From positions 1 to 61,191 of the forward strand of contig JAJHRM010000004.1 of assembly GCA_020832965.1 (NCBI GenBank): a stretch of DNA of 61,191 nt. The letters are read 5' to 3'. The notes beneath the pieces are model-generated. The model saw only the letters and a list, made by a program, of their open reading frames with translations. It had not been told where the DNA came from and did no database searches. Made by a program: the position numbers and the translations under genes. This document shows positions 52,173 to 61,191 of this stretch, one piece after another; within the stretch, counting starts at the first letter, position 1; each line of letters begins with the position of its first letter. The stretch is from Thermofilum sp. GTDB lineage: Archaea > Thermoproteota > Thermoprotei > Thermofilales > Thermofilaceae.

Positions 52173-52189
52173 AGAAGGTAAAATCTCTG

Positions 52190-53497
52190 CTAAGTTTTAA
52201 ATTTTTTTGGGTGTAGGGGTGGGTTTTCCGCGGGCTCGAGTAGCACGCGTGTTACTGGACCCTTGGGCTGTATGCCGTGTTTTTGTGCTAGCTCCTTGAG
52301 TGCTGGGCGTAGCTTTGGATATAGTTTGGCAGCTTTAGCTATGTTTGTTCCGTTGAGCTGTACGACGTAGTAATGCTTACCCGTCTTTGGATCATACCAA
52401 GTGTATGTTTTTGCCTGGATACCCTGCTGTAGGAGTGCTTGTACCAGTCTTTGCGCCTCTTCCAAGGTTTTTGGCACTGTGCGCGCCTGCACCTGTTCCG
52501 CTTTTTCGGAGTAACTTAGCCAGAAGGTGTGGCCTAGAAGGGTTGCATAGACGGGGTCTCTTACTGGTTGAAGTTTCTTTAGCATTTGCCACTTCTCGCT
52601 CTCAAGCAAGTCTAGTAATCTGCCGTAGCTTGTCTGGCATGTAGCTTTGAGTATTTCTGGTACTAGTTGCTTTATCAAGGTTTCGTCTGTGTCTCCGACA
52701 GCAATTCGAAATACGTCAGGATGTTTCTCACCGTCGCCAAGATACCACGTCAGCATGCCCAACGGATGCCGCCTCGCTACTTGCTGTGCCAGTTTTTTGT
52801 CTTCACGCGTGGGCCACTGCTGTTTCCAGCTCTTTGCCGTTACATCCCAGGCAATGGCTGGCTTAGTCATGTTAAGATTCAGGCTTCTAAGAAAGATCCT
52901 TTGCAAGCCGTGCCGTGTAGCAACCCATGCAAAGACCTGCCATAGTTGTGTGGTTTCCATTTTAGGTCTTCCCGAATCATTCCCTTCGTCACTTGCTCTC
53001 CATCCTGCTTGCAGGTAGTAGAGGTCTTGGCTGGAGAGGGTGAGTATGTCTGGGAACTCGGCTTGAGCGCTTACTCCGTGTATTGGTAGTCTGAATGGCC
53101 ATGTTTTATCCTCTGCCATATATGCGCTTACATGGAACTTTTCACCATTTGGAACTACGTGTAGTGTTTTCTTGGCACGTGGTCCTAGTTCGACTTTGAC
53201 GTTGTTGTTTTCTAGTGCTTTCTGTAGTTTCTGTAGCTTTGTTTCTGCTTGTGGGCATGCTCTGTCTAGTAGGCTGGCTAGTTTTTCTGCGAAGTCTCGT
53301 AGCATATTGGCTTTGTCTGCCGGGAGGTCTAGCCCGTGTATGAGGGCTTCTGACGCCTCGTAGAAGTACTTCTTCTGCCCGCTGAATAGGCTGCCTAGCT
53401 GGCTTTGTGCCAGCTGTGTCCTGCTGTATAGTTCCGCTATGAGGTCTGCTTGGCCCGTCCGCCAGCCCGAGGGGCTTATAGCCGTGCCCATGTCCAT
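52190..53497 (-). CDS. PaREP2-like multicopy family protein with LAGLIDADG-like motif, intact copy
   Basis: This 435-residue protein is the best-preserved member of the family. It has the N-terminal helical region, the block YYLQAGWRASDEGN, the LAGLIDADG-like LGMLTWYLGDGEKHP (about residue 245) and a C-terminal region ending LEPAENPP. Start MDMGTAISPSGW follows a GGGGTGAGC also seen before the other copies. Its 3' end lies only 17 bp upstream of the intron-containing tRNA on the same strand, and the tRNA TATA box (TTTAAAAC) overlaps its end. No function is proven. Confidence 0.65.
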   Translation of the reverse strand: MDMGTAISPSGWRTGQADLIAELYSRTQLAQSQLGSLFSGQKKYFYEASEALIHGLDLPADKANMLRDFAEKLASLLDRACPQAETKLQKLQKALENNNVKVELGPRAKKTLHVVPNGEKFHVSAYMAEDKTWPFRLPIHGVSAQAEFPDILTLSSQDLYYLQAGWRASDEGNDSGRPKMETTQLWQVFAWVATRHGLQRIFLRSLNLNMTKPAIAWDVTAKSWKQQWPTREDKKLAQQVARRHPLGMLTWYLGDGEKHPDVFRIAVGDTDETLIKQLVPEILKATCQTSYGRLLDLLESEKWQMLKKLQPVRDPVYATLLGHTFWLSYSEKAEQVQARTVPKTLEEAQRLVQALLQQGIQAKTYTWYDPKTGKHYYVVQLNGTNIAKAAKLYPKLRPALKELAQKHGIQPKGPVTRVLLEPAENPPLHPKKFKT

Positions 53498-53965
53498 TGT
53501 TGCTCACCCCGGATCTGTGGTTCCGGGGGCGCCCTGTGAGGGCGCGGGGCAAGGGCACAGCCTGCCCCCCGGGCCGGCGGGACGGGCACATTCGTGAGGA
53601 TTAGTGGATGCTAGCGAATATACTAGAGTCTACGAGTGCCTTGGCCCGCCAGGCTTCATGCGGCTGTGTGTTCAGTGGCTGTCGTTGGCTGGCCCCTCCC
53701 CTAGCCGCGCCCGCCAGGGTCTCCCATAGCGGTGCGCGACCCTCATCGCCCATGCCGTGCAGGGTCCCCATACACGGTCAGGCATCGACGCCGCCCCCTA
53801 TCGTGGGGGCGCCACCCTCTTGAGGGTGGGGGCGGAGCGGGGAAAAAGGGGAAGAAAAAAGACTTGTTTTATTGGCGGGACGGGCTGACACGCTATGCTG
53901 TAGGCACGTTGCAGACTGCAGGCTACCTGGCCCTCTGCGGAGCCCACCCCTTGCCAGACTAGTCC
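53498..53965 (+). repeat. Upstream region shared with the 37391 PaREP2-like copy
   Basis: Going away from the gene start this region repeats, in diverged form, the blocks found at 36880-37390: a hairpin block GCGCCCTCACAGGGCGC near the gene, a GATGAGG...GGGGAGGGGCCA block, and GAAGAAAAAAGAC followed by CCCTCTGCGGAGCCCACCCC. Distances to the gene start are similar. No protein frame is convincing, so it is a candidate structured RNA or element end. 53966-54441 has no gene; its last part is the CRISPR leader side. Confidence 0.5.
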
Positions 53966-54441
53966 CCCCTACCCACGCCGAGCATACTTTAGCCGGGGGT
54001 CATCCCTTGTGCTCGGCGTGTACACTTGGCGCCCAGCGAGTTGCGCTTTGCTCGGGGCGCCTAAACTCGGTGCCGCTTGTCACGCGCCCGCACCGTTGCG
54101 GGCTCGAGCGGCCAAATTCAAAACAGAGTAGCTCCAGGAATAAAACACGGAAAAAGGGAAAACTCTCGCCTCGATCAGCTTTTATAGAAAATGCATTCCG
54201 CTTTTTTGCCGATATCTTCTCAATATGTGACATAAAAGTTGTTTATGAAGCTTCTCAACGAGTGGGTTATTTTAAAAAGTGGTTACGGGAAAACTTCCCG
54301 ACTCCAACCAGGAAGTTATGGGAAGCCTCCCTACCGAGAAGCTTCAGAAGTCTCCAATGTGCAAAAATTGTGCAGGCACAGTTTTATCGACTTCTTGCGG
54401 GAAAAATTTAACCATGGATCCCTCCGGGAAAACATAATTCG

Positions 54442-54736
54442 GATGAAACTAAGAAAGAATTGAAAGGCATCGACGGCTCGGTGCTGATAGCGGCGAAGAC
54501 GTTGCCGAGATGAAACTAAGAAAGAATTGAAAGCAGCTGTGTGAATCCTCGCGGGCACGGCCTGTCCGCTCATCGGATGAAACTAAGAAAGAATTGAAAG
54601 AGATAAAGTCAGAAATACCCCTCGAGAAAAGGCTCGAGCTGGATGCAACTCAGAAAGAATTGAAAGTGGTCTTCAGCTTGAAGAGGTCGAGGCCTATTCT
54701 TCCCAGCTCTTGATGCAACTCAGAAAGAATTGAAAG
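54442..54736 (+). CRISPR. CRISPR array, 5 repeats, 4 spacers
   Basis: The 25-bp repeat GATGAAACTAAGAAAGAATT ending GAAAG occurs at 54442, 54509 and 54576 and in a variant form (GATGCAACTCAGAAAGAATT...) at 54642 and 54712. Spacers are 42, 42, 41 and 45 bp. The conserved GAATTGAAAG end and degeneration of the last two repeats put the leader on the left (about 54240-54441, A/T-rich with GTTTTATCG). No cas gene lies in the window, so interference must rely on Cas proteins encoded elsewhere, if the array is active. Confidence 0.95.
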
Positions 54737-55135
54737 CTCCGCGTAACCTGTAGAACAAGGTTAGGTCTTGGCTTCAGCGCGCGCTGCTGCCGATCCCGCT
54801 GCAGCGGTTATTGCCTCAGACCCTTAATGAGGCTAGCTGTCCTGCGCGGGCTTGAAAGGCGCTTAGAGGCTTCCCCAGCGTCATCAAAGCCGCCTCCAGT
54901 AGGAGAGGGGGATGAGGAGCGTCGGGGGAACCCGAGAGAAGAGCTTACGCGCTGCAGAAATACATCTTATTGCCTCGCTGGCGCATGTGCGTAGCGAAGC
55001 AACCCTGACAGGCGCATGAAAACCATTTTCCTGAGCGGCGCGCTCCATGACGCCTACAAGCGCTGGGTAGAAAATAGCTAAAAGTCTAACAGCAACTCGT
55101 CAAGCAACGGATTCTAATTATCGGAAAGAAGCGCA
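54737..55135. other. Intergenic region after the CRISPR array
   Basis: No gene is supported. The stretch has a GCGCGCGCT motif at about 54777 and several hairpins (CAAGGTTAGG; GCTGCTGCCGATCCCGCTGCAGC). It leads into the promoter of the giant surface protein. Confidence 0.5.
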
Positions 55136-55143
55136 GATAAATA
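55136..55143 (+). promoter_or_regulatory. TATA box of the giant surface-protein gene
   Basis: GATAAATA lies about 50 nt before the ATG. The leader of roughly 25 nt contains GGGGCTGACCCC, a small hairpin, and a GGGGCTGA just before the ATG as a plausible ribosome-binding site. Confidence 0.5.
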
Positions 55144-55190
55144 CCACGCCCTCAACCTAGGGGCTGACCCCGAGAAGGGGCTGAAAACAT

Positions 55191-58100
55191 ATGAGTAAAA
55201 AGTACCTATTAGGAGTAATCGCCCTGGTAGCAATACTTGCACTAGCGCTGCAGGCATACGCAACACCAGTGTACCCGGCTCACAGGGCGTGGAACGTGCT
55301 CAAGCTTCCCGATGGTAGCGTGTTCAAGGGGCAGAGTGTCATCATAGTATACTTTAACGAGACTGGTAACTGCATACTCGCATACGCGGTGGGCACAACA
55401 GATAAGAAAGGAAACATAACCCTCACGATCACCCAGCCAGGAGGAGTAATTACTTCGCCGAACCCAGGCACAACCTACAACGTGTCCGTCTTCTGGCAAG
55501 CCTACGGCAGGACGTTCCTCGCGTTCAGCACGGGTAAGGGCTCGGCCCTAGCCCTAAACCTCCTTAACGACACCATATACCTGGACTTGCTGTGGAACAC
55601 CACCTTCCAGGCCCTAACCTGGATAGACGGCGGGTGGCTACCCCTATACTTCAAAGACCCCGAGGTCAACAGGGCTGATGCAGCGTACTTTAAGGTGTGG
55701 CTCTACAAGAGCAACGTAAGCCCGGTCTTCGAGAGCCCCGGCAACGAGACTGGTACGAGCTGGAAGTGGTTCGTCTTCCCAACCGTCGAGGTCAGTATAA
55801 GGCCCACGCTGGCGCCTATGTGCTTCCACATCGAGAAGGCTTGGAACGTCACAGTCTACAAGGAGGTCTACTGGAACATAAGCCTGAACGCAGGTAGCTA
55901 CCTACCAGTCCTCGTCAACAGGGAAAACGTCACTCTCTACACTCACCTGACAAACTGGGCACCAGATGGAGTCTGGCACATTAACATCACGGAATTCTAC
56001 CTGAAAGTAAAGAAGGGATTCTGGTACGGTGCTTGGAGTGTAAACGATAATAGTGTATCAGCTTACTACAATGCGTTCAGCACTAAGGCGAACGATCCTA
56101 CAGTTGACCCTCAAGGAGCCATCGCGAACGGATTCGCCAAGAACTCTGACCCCTCGCTAGGGAAGCTCACAATCGTGGACAACGCCCACACGTTCCTCGT
56201 GCGGGTGCTGGTTAAAGACCCGTGCGGGAACGTGCTATCGGGCTGGAGGTATCCGCCAATAAGCGTAGAGTTCGCTTCTTCGCTGCTTGGGAAGTTCAGG
56301 GTTGGAACGGTTGACGTAAATGGATACGCTCCAGTGAAAGGTTACACGTTCGGCGGAGCTGTCTACTTCTGGTTGCCGAACTACTCGCTGTTCTACAGGG
56401 AGAACATGACCATAGCGGCAGAGATAGGCGGGATGCAGGTATTCGCAGAGGCATTCAACACCACGAAGCCAGCAACCATAACGTACAATAAACCCATAAC
56501 GTATACTCCTCTCACAGTCTCGGGAAGCGGTGGAGTATACAGCTTCGAGATAAGGGTGAGCGTAGTTAAGGCAAAGGTAACCATAAAGACGGGCGGCCTG
56601 GTCGCTGTCCAGCCACTCCCAGGAGCAATGGTCCAGATACTAGGATTCACCGACCCCATTAACAGCTATACTGACGCCAACGGGGCTGTAGCCCTCATGC
56701 CCTTCAGCATCGTGGGAGGAGGAGCAACAGCCACAGGCACGCCGATAATAGTCAGGAGCGGAAGCTCCGTCGGCTACCTCCCAGTGCCTTACAGCATGTG
56801 GAAGGAGAAGTTGAACTACACCTACTCGATAATCGTCTTGTGGGCGCTGCCCGGAACCGAGAGCTTCGTCGACGTGACGCCCGACGAACACACTATACAG
56901 CTAAACCTCACAGAATACATCGCGGGCGCGCACAAATGCACTGCTCAAGAGTTTGTGCTCTCTGCTAAGGTCTACAATGTCAACCTCAAGGCTATAGACC
57001 TCTGTGGGCGCCCGATAACCAACGTGGATGACCCCAACGCGTACCTCATACTAACGTACACCACTCCGGAGGGTGTGCAGATTGGTCCAATGCCTGCAGG
57101 GCTTGGACCCAACGGGACAACATTCCTCGGCTTCGTCCCCGGAGGAACGTTCACTGTTAAACTGTTCTTCAAGGGAGTGACGATGGACCCGGTCGGTCCG
57201 AACACGCTCGTCGTCAGCGGCAATGTAGCCAACGTCAGCCAGTCCACGTTCGTGTTCCCGGTGGGAGACCTCACGCTGAGAGTGACCCCGTGGGACGTCA
57301 AGGAGCCGCTCTACAACGTCAGCGTGACGCTCGAGCACTTCAAGGCTGGCGTGAGAATGCACAGCGAATCAAGGCTAACAGACTGCTACGGCATCGTGAA
57401 CTTCACCAAGGTACCGTTTAAAGTTGGACCAAACAGCAACGTAACGTTGACGATAAAGACGACCAAGTACACCCCGTACATCAGGCACCCGAAGGACGAC
57501 AACCTGCTCATAGGCAAGTGGAACCTGACAGGCCTGATCGCGGGCATCACCCCAGCCTGCAGCGTCGGGCCGATCGACGTCCCAGCCTGGGTCTTCAGCT
57601 TCACGCTTGAGGCAGTCGACCACAGCGGTAACGTGCTGAGGGAGCTGCCGACAAGCAACATGCTACCCACGGGTGACAGGAACACAACAGTCCTCGTAGC
57701 CCTGAACGACACTTACAGCCGCTATGAGTGGAATGTTTCAGCGTTCTGCGTAGCAGGATGTCTCTGCTGGCCACTCGTAAACGTCAACTACAGGATCTTC
57801 AACGCCACCAATTTCGCTGACAAGCCGTGGGGCAACGGCATAAGCGAGGCAAGGTTCAGGGTGACTGGCACGCAGTGGGAGAACGCCATGTACCCGCACC
57901 TCTTCATCGCCGGCGCCAACTACAGCTTCGTCGTCTGGTACGGCGGCGTCATGGTCTACAACTACAACTTCACCATGCCGAGGCCAAGCGAGTTGCTAGA
58001 CTACAACAAGGTCATTGCAGCGCAGGTGATATACTTCAACGAGACCACTGGCAAGATGACCCTCGCCAAGACCAGCGAGCTGAACTACACCTGGATACTC

Positions 58101-60629
58101 GACAGGGAGGGAAGAATCGCGCATCCAATAGTCCGCTTCTACGGCGCCGCCCCGTGGAGCGGTAGGTACAGCGTCAAGCTGCAGCTCGTAACATGGGTAG
58201 TCAACCTAGACGTGTTCACGCTGTCAAAGACCGGAGACGGCCTAATCCCAGGACTCAACGTCACACTTGTGAGAGACGACGCACTCAACTGGTGGAGCCT
58301 GCTCTACGAGAACGTATTAACAGGGGAGACATTCACGGCTAGTGAGATATACGATAAGCTCACCGACCTGGACATGTACAGCTTGATCAATGTAATAAGC
58401 TACGCTTGGAGCGCGGTCACAGGCAACAACGGCAAAGCAAGCATACCCGTAGCGATATGGATACCCAACGCTCACGTCAGGCCGAGCGGCATCAAGTTCG
58501 GCGCAGACATTACGAAGGTCTACGTCCTCGCGGGCAAGGATTACGGCACGCCGGGCGTCCCGGACACCCCGTACTACACCACCATTACTGAGGGCGACCT
58601 CTACGGCTACCCTGTTGGACCCTACAACATAACATGGAGCGAGATCAACCCCGACACCTACCCCGACGGCAGGATAATCAACGTAATCAGCGTTAGCCCG
58701 GCCAGCGTTAGCCCAGACTGGTACAAGTTCTACGATGGCAGGTGGGTCGGGCCGTTCCGCGGAATGGTGAAGGTGGACAGGGCATGGAGGCCTGCGAAGT
58801 GGATAGGCAACTACTGGAACCTGACCCTCTGGAGCGGCGCAGCAAAGCTCGTGTACACGACCGCGATGGAGGGCATATGCATCAAAGTGGTTGGACCGGA
58901 CCTCAGGGGCAACCTGATACCGCTCGCCAACCAGCCAGTCACAGTAACGGCACTTAGGATCCCGCTCCGCCTCTCCGTCACAGCAGCAACTGGAACCACC
59001 GGTAGCAACGGAGTAGCTGAAATCTACCCAGCTAGAGGAGCAGGCGTAGATACACCGCTTGGAAGCAAGCCCGTCTACACGGGCAACTTCGTGTTCATCA
59101 ACAGCGAATACCTCGTTACAAAGCCCATACGTTACCAAGTGTCCACAAGGCTGAACCTCGACGACATGCTTGGCTTGAAGAATTACGGGCTAACAAGCGA
59201 CAAAGCCTTTGACCTGGACACGTTGAGCTCTGGCACCCTCACCTCTCCATACCGCTTCTACCTATACAACAACATGCCCGGCGGCAGATGCGCGCTCCTG
59301 CAGTGGAGCGCGATCAAGGTGCAAGTATTTGACTGGAGCGGAAAGCCGCTCAGGAACATGATGGTTGCAGCGATACTGAGAAAGCCCGAGGCGAGTGCCA
59401 AGGCGATACCCAGCGTAGCAGGCTTCACGGCCGAGAACGGGAGCGTGCTGCTCTACGTGCCTCCTGGTGACCAGAGGTACCAGCTCCTCGTCTACTGGCG
59501 CGACAGCTACCTGCTGAGGCTTGCGGGGAAGATCCCGAGGGAGATAGTCATCTTCGACACCTACACCGACTACGACACGCCGAGGGACTACGCTCCAGGA
59601 GCCGGAACAACGCTCGAGACCTTCGTCTACGCCGCCCTGATCTACCTGAGGAACGCTGAGGGCGCGCCGCTGTCGCCCGAGGCGCTCGGCAAGATCACTG
59701 TGACGATCAAGTGGCCAGACCAGGTGGTCACGACCCACAAGCCCGAGAGCGATGGCAGGGTGCCCATCATCCTCAACAAGGCCACGGTGAAGAGCTGGCC
59801 GTTCGACGTGAGCGCAGCCAGGAGCCCTGAGACAGACCCGAGGGACATCAGCCAGGCGCCGCACGGCGCCTACCTCGTGACCGTCGAGTACGCTGGCGTT
59901 GGCAAGATTGCTGAGCAGAGCATCACGATACTCAAGGGCAGGTTCGAGACGCCGTTCCAGACATTCGAGGTCCGCCTAGACATACGCGACGTCAAGATCT
60001 CCTTCGCCTCGCCCTTCGGCACGCCGCTCGCAGGCGCCACTGTCGAGTTCACGAAGCCAGACGGCGCCAAGGTCACTGAGGTCCTCGGGCCGGACGGCAC
60101 CGCGATACTGAGGGAGGTCGTCCCAGGCACAATCAGCTTCACCGTGAAGGACTGGAAGGGCATACCCATCGGCTACAGCGGGAGCGCTGCGAGGGCCCCC
60201 GTGATCGCTGTCATCGTGCCGAAGATCGGCAAGCTCACAGTCAAGGTGCTCGGAGCCAGAGGGCAGGGCATCGATGGCGCAACAGTCGCCATCGAGAAGG
60301 TCGGGACCTTCACCACCGACGCTAGCGGAGTGGTGAGCCTCGAGCTGCCCAGCGGCAGCTACAGCGTAACTGCGAGCAAGGGCGGGAGGACTACACCACC
60401 AGCAACTGCAGCGGTGTCCGACGGCAAGGAGACCGTCACGGAGCTGAGGCTGGACATCTTCCTGACGATCGCAGGGTGGGAGATGAGCAGCAGCGAGTTC
60501 CTCGGACTCGTACTGCTCCTCGTGCTCCTAGTCCTGGTACTGTTCATCATCGCCCACGAGTACGCCGTCTACAGGCGCCGCCGCCTCGCGAAGGTCATTG
60601 CCCCAGCTGAGGGAACACAGGTAAAGTGA
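55191..60629 (+). CDS. Giant secreted, membrane-anchored S-layer-like protein
   Basis: This 1812-residue protein has a classic signal peptide (KKYLLGVIALVAILALAL, cut after AYA), a very long extracellular part rich in N-x-S/T sequons and aromatic residues, repeated beta-sandwich segments of the carboxypeptidase-regulatory/Ig kind (e.g. GSYSVTASKGGRT), and a C-terminal TM helix (FLGLVLLLVLLVLVLFIIA) followed by an RRRR stretch. That topology, the size and a strong-looking promoter fit a crenarchaeal S-layer or other surface-coat protein. It stands alone between the CRISPR array and a RadA-like gene. Confidence 0.75.
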   Translation: MSKKYLLGVIALVAILALALQAYATPVYPAHRAWNVLKLPDGSVFKGQSVIIVYFNETGNCILAYAVGTTDKKGNITLTITQPGGVITSPNPGTTYNVSVFWQAYGRTFLAFSTGKGSALALNLLNDTIYLDLLWNTTFQALTWIDGGWLPLYFKDPEVNRADAAYFKVWLYKSNVSPVFESPGNETGTSWKWFVFPTVEVSIRPTLAPMCFHIEKAWNVTVYKEVYWNISLNAGSYLPVLVNRENVTLYTHLTNWAPDGVWHINITEFYLKVKKGFWYGAWSVNDNSVSAYYNAFSTKANDPTVDPQGAIANGFAKNSDPSLGKLTIVDNAHTFLVRVLVKDPCGNVLSGWRYPPISVEFASSLLGKFRVGTVDVNGYAPVKGYTFGGAVYFWLPNYSLFYRENMTIAAEIGGMQVFAEAFNTTKPATITYNKPITYTPLTVSGSGGVYSFEIRVSVVKAKVTIKTGGLVAVQPLPGAMVQILGFTDPINSYTDANGAVALMPFSIVGGGATATGTPIIVRSGSSVGYLPVPYSMWKEKLNYTYSIIVLWALPGTESFVDVTPDEHTIQLNLTEYIAGAHKCTAQEFVLSAKVYNVNLKAIDLCGRPITNVDDPNAYLILTYTTPEGVQIGPMPAGLGPNGTTFLGFVPGGTFTVKLFFKGVTMDPVGPNTLVVSGNVANVSQSTFVFPVGDLTLRVTPWDVKEPLYNVSVTLEHFKAGVRMHSESRLTDCYGIVNFTKVPFKVGPNSNVTLTIKTTKYTPYIRHPKDDNLLIGKWNLTGLIAGITPACSVGPIDVPAWVFSFTLEAVDHSGNVLRELPTSNMLPTGDRNTTVLVALNDTYSRYEWNVSAFCVAGCLCWPLVNVNYRIFNATNFADKPWGNGISEARFRVTGTQWENAMYPHLFIAGANYSFVVWYGGVMVYNYNFTMPRPSELLDYNKVIAAQVIYFNETTGKMTLAKTSELNYTWILDREGRIAHPIVRFYGAAPWSGRYSVKLQLVTWVVNLDVFTLSKTGDGLIPGLNVTLVRDDALNWWSLLYENVLTGETFTASEIYDKLTDLDMYSLINVISYAWSAVTGNNGKASIPVAIWIPNAHVRPSGIKFGADITKVYVLAGKDYGTPGVPDTPYYTTITEGDLYGYPVGPYNITWSEINPDTYPDGRIINVISVSPASVSPDWYKFYDGRWVGPFRGMVKVDRAWRPAKWIGNYWNLTLWSGAAKLVYTTAMEGICIKVVGPDLRGNLIPLANQPVTVTALRIPLRLSVTAATGTTGSNGVAEIYPARGAGVDTPLGSKPVYTGNFVFINSEYLVTKPIRYQVSTRLNLDDMLGLKNYGLTSDKAFDLDTLSSGTLTSPYRFYLYNNMPGGRCALLQWSAIKVQVFDWSGKPLRNMMVAAILRKPEASAKAIPSVAGFTAENGSVLLYVPPGDQRYQLLVYWRDSYLLRLAGKIPREIVIFDTYTDYDTPRDYAPGAGTTLETFVYAALIYLRNAEGAPLSPEALGKITVTIKWPDQVVTTHKPESDGRVPIILNKATVKSWPFDVSAARSPETDPRDISQAPHGAYLVTVEYAGVGKIAEQSITILKGRFETPFQTFEVRLDIRDVKISFASPFGTPLAGATVEFTKPDGAKVTEVLGPDGTAILREVVPGTISFTVKDWKGIPIGYSGSAARAPVIAVIVPKIGKLTVKVLGARGQGIDGATVAIEKVGTFTTDASGVVSLELPSGSYSVTASKGGRTTPPATAAVSDGKETVTELRLDIFLTIAGWEMSSSEFLGLVLLLVLLVLVLFIIAHEYAVYRRRRLAKVIAPAEGTQVK

Positions 60630-60646
60630 AGCCCTAGACCCAAACA

Positions 60647-60663
60647 AAAAATAATTTTTTTCT
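60647..60663 (+). terminator. T-rich terminator after the surface-protein gene
   Basis: The stop is followed within 30 bases by AATAATTTTTTTCTC, a run typical of archaeal intrinsic termination, before the TATA box of the next gene (TTTTTAAGCC, about 60679). Confidence 0.5.
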
Positions 60664-60713
60664 CTTCCTCTTTAAGCTTTTTAAGCCTTTTTTACCATTG
60701 GTACTCGGGGCTT

Positions 60714-61191
60714 ATGCTCGACAGGGAGGTTCTGCTGGGCTTGCTGGGCATCCCCAGCCCCGGGGAGGCGAGGGTGGCCCCTCTACGTCGGGGCGTGGGG
60801 CCCAGGATCAGTACTGGTGTCCGCAGCTTGGATGATTTGTTGGAGGGTGGTGTTGAGGTTGGTAGTATAGCTGAGCTGATTGGTGAGTTTGGTGCAGGTA
60901 AGACCCAGATCTGCCACCAGCTAGCAGTGATGGTTCAGCTGCCCAAGGAGAGGGGAGGGCTGGGGGCGAGGGCGCTGTACGTGGACACAGAGGGCACGTT
61001 CAGGCCAGAGAGGGTAGTACAGATAGCGAGGGCGAGGCAGCTAGACCCAGAAAAGACGCTGGAAAACATAATATACGCGAGGGCTTACAGCGTTGACGAC
61101 CTCTTCAGCGTGCTTGGGAGGGCGAAGCTGGAGGTCCTGAGAAGCGACGTTGGCCTGGTCGTGCTCGACGAGGCTACGAGGCTCGTCAGGG
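60714..61191 (+). CDS. RadA/RecA-family recombinase-like ATPase, cut by window edge
   Basis: The visible 159 residues start MLDREVLLGLLGIPSPGEAR. They carry Walker A GEFGAGKTQ, the QLCHQ-like QICHQLAVMVQLP, YVDTEGTFRPERVVQIA and ARAYSVDDL, all as in RadA. The protein lacks the N-terminal helix-hairpin-helix domain of canonical RadA and its Walker B reads VVLDEATRLVR, so it may be a RadA paralogue or a shortened RadA. RadA-type proteins pair and exchange DNA strands in recombination. The C-terminus is outside the window. Confidence 0.8.
   Translation, partial: MLDREVLLGLLGIPSPGEARVAPLRRGVGPRISTGVRSLDDLLEGGVEVGSIAELIGEFGAGKTQICHQLAVMVQLPKERGGLGARALYVDTEGTFRPERVVQIARARQLDPEKTLENIIYARAYSVDDLFSVLGRAKLEVLRSDVGLVVLDEATRLVR

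Noticed and set aside
52647..53018. Plus-strand frame of 123 codons opposite the PaREP2-like gene
   Set aside because: Shadow of the well-conserved minus-strand gene.
53872..54411. Plus-strand frame of 179 codons before the CRISPR array
   Set aside because: It starts in repeated element sequence and ends in the CRISPR leader; composition is not protein-like.
58317..59138. Long minus-strand open frame (273 codons) opposite the surface-protein gene
   Set aside because: It is the complementary shadow of a GC-rich coding sequence; no start signal, composition or motif supports it.

Overview
The window reads as chromosomal DNA of a hyperthermophilic crenarchaeon (Thermoproteota), most likely a Thermofilum-like member of the Thermoproteales/Thermofilales. 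The basis is archaeal information-processing genes (aEF-1beta, L13e, TFE, aMBF1, Rio2, Trm56), archaeal-type AdoMet synthetase, lipid genes for ether membranes (geranylgeranyl reductase, tetraether-synthase-like radical SAM), TATA boxes about 25-30 nt upstream of often leaderless genes, GTG/TTG starts, intron-containing tRNAs and a crenarchaeal CRISPR repeat ending in GAATTGAAAG. The genus is an inference.

Layout. 1-3.6 kb: truncated TnpB-like gene, aEF-1beta with a zinc-ribbon partner, and a methyltransferase/phosphoesterase pair bracketed by a perfect 77-bp inverted repeat made of tnpB 3' ends. 3.9-13 kb: housekeeping genes (Rio2, DUF460, AdoMet synthetase, Lsm, L13e), a decayed tnpB and a membrane-protein cluster. 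13-14.9 kb: coiled-coil proteins. 14.9-24.7 kb: two divergent operons that together look like a type IV secretion-like DNA-transfer apparatus of the Ced/Ted kind. The minus-strand operon has a ParA-like ATPase, a small coiled-coil protein, a VirB11-like ATPase and an XPD-like Fe-S helicase. The plus-strand operon has a VirB2-like pilin candidate, a VirB6/CedA-like membrane protein, an 859-aa membrane protein, a VirB3/VirB4-N-like protein and a VirB4/HerA-like ATPase.

24.7-32.3 kb: geranylgeranyl reductase, remains of a multicopy PaREP2-like family, 5S rRNA, an oxidoreductase, the intact tnpB copy and two tiny overlapping genes. 32.4-36.1 kb: YchF-like GTPase and an ECF transporter module (two ATPases plus EcfT). 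36.1-38.9 kb: an accessory insertion with transposon fragments, a GC-rich structured region, an intact PaREP2-like gene and the orphan tail of a second ecfT. 39-43.3 kb: transcription, tRNA-modification and ribosome-associated genes (HTH protein, TFE, Trm56, HflX, aMBF1, PUA). 43.4-49 kb: second TnpB-like family, a tetraether-synthase-like radical SAM enzyme, a DUF1512-like protein. 49.3-54.7 kb: a gene-poor, AT-richer island between two intron-containing tRNA genes, with decayed small membrane genes, then a third PaREP2-like copy and a five-repeat CRISPR array. 55.2-60.6 kb: a giant secreted, membrane-anchored S-layer-like protein, followed by the start of a RadA/RecA-family gene.

Themes. 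The DNA-transfer locus is the main functional system. Separately, several unrelated mobile-element fragments end at or within a few bases of a GCGCGC motif that also recurs in many intergenic regions. Short tnpB 3' ends persist without the rest of the transposon and are candidates for guide-RNA-like or regulatory relics.
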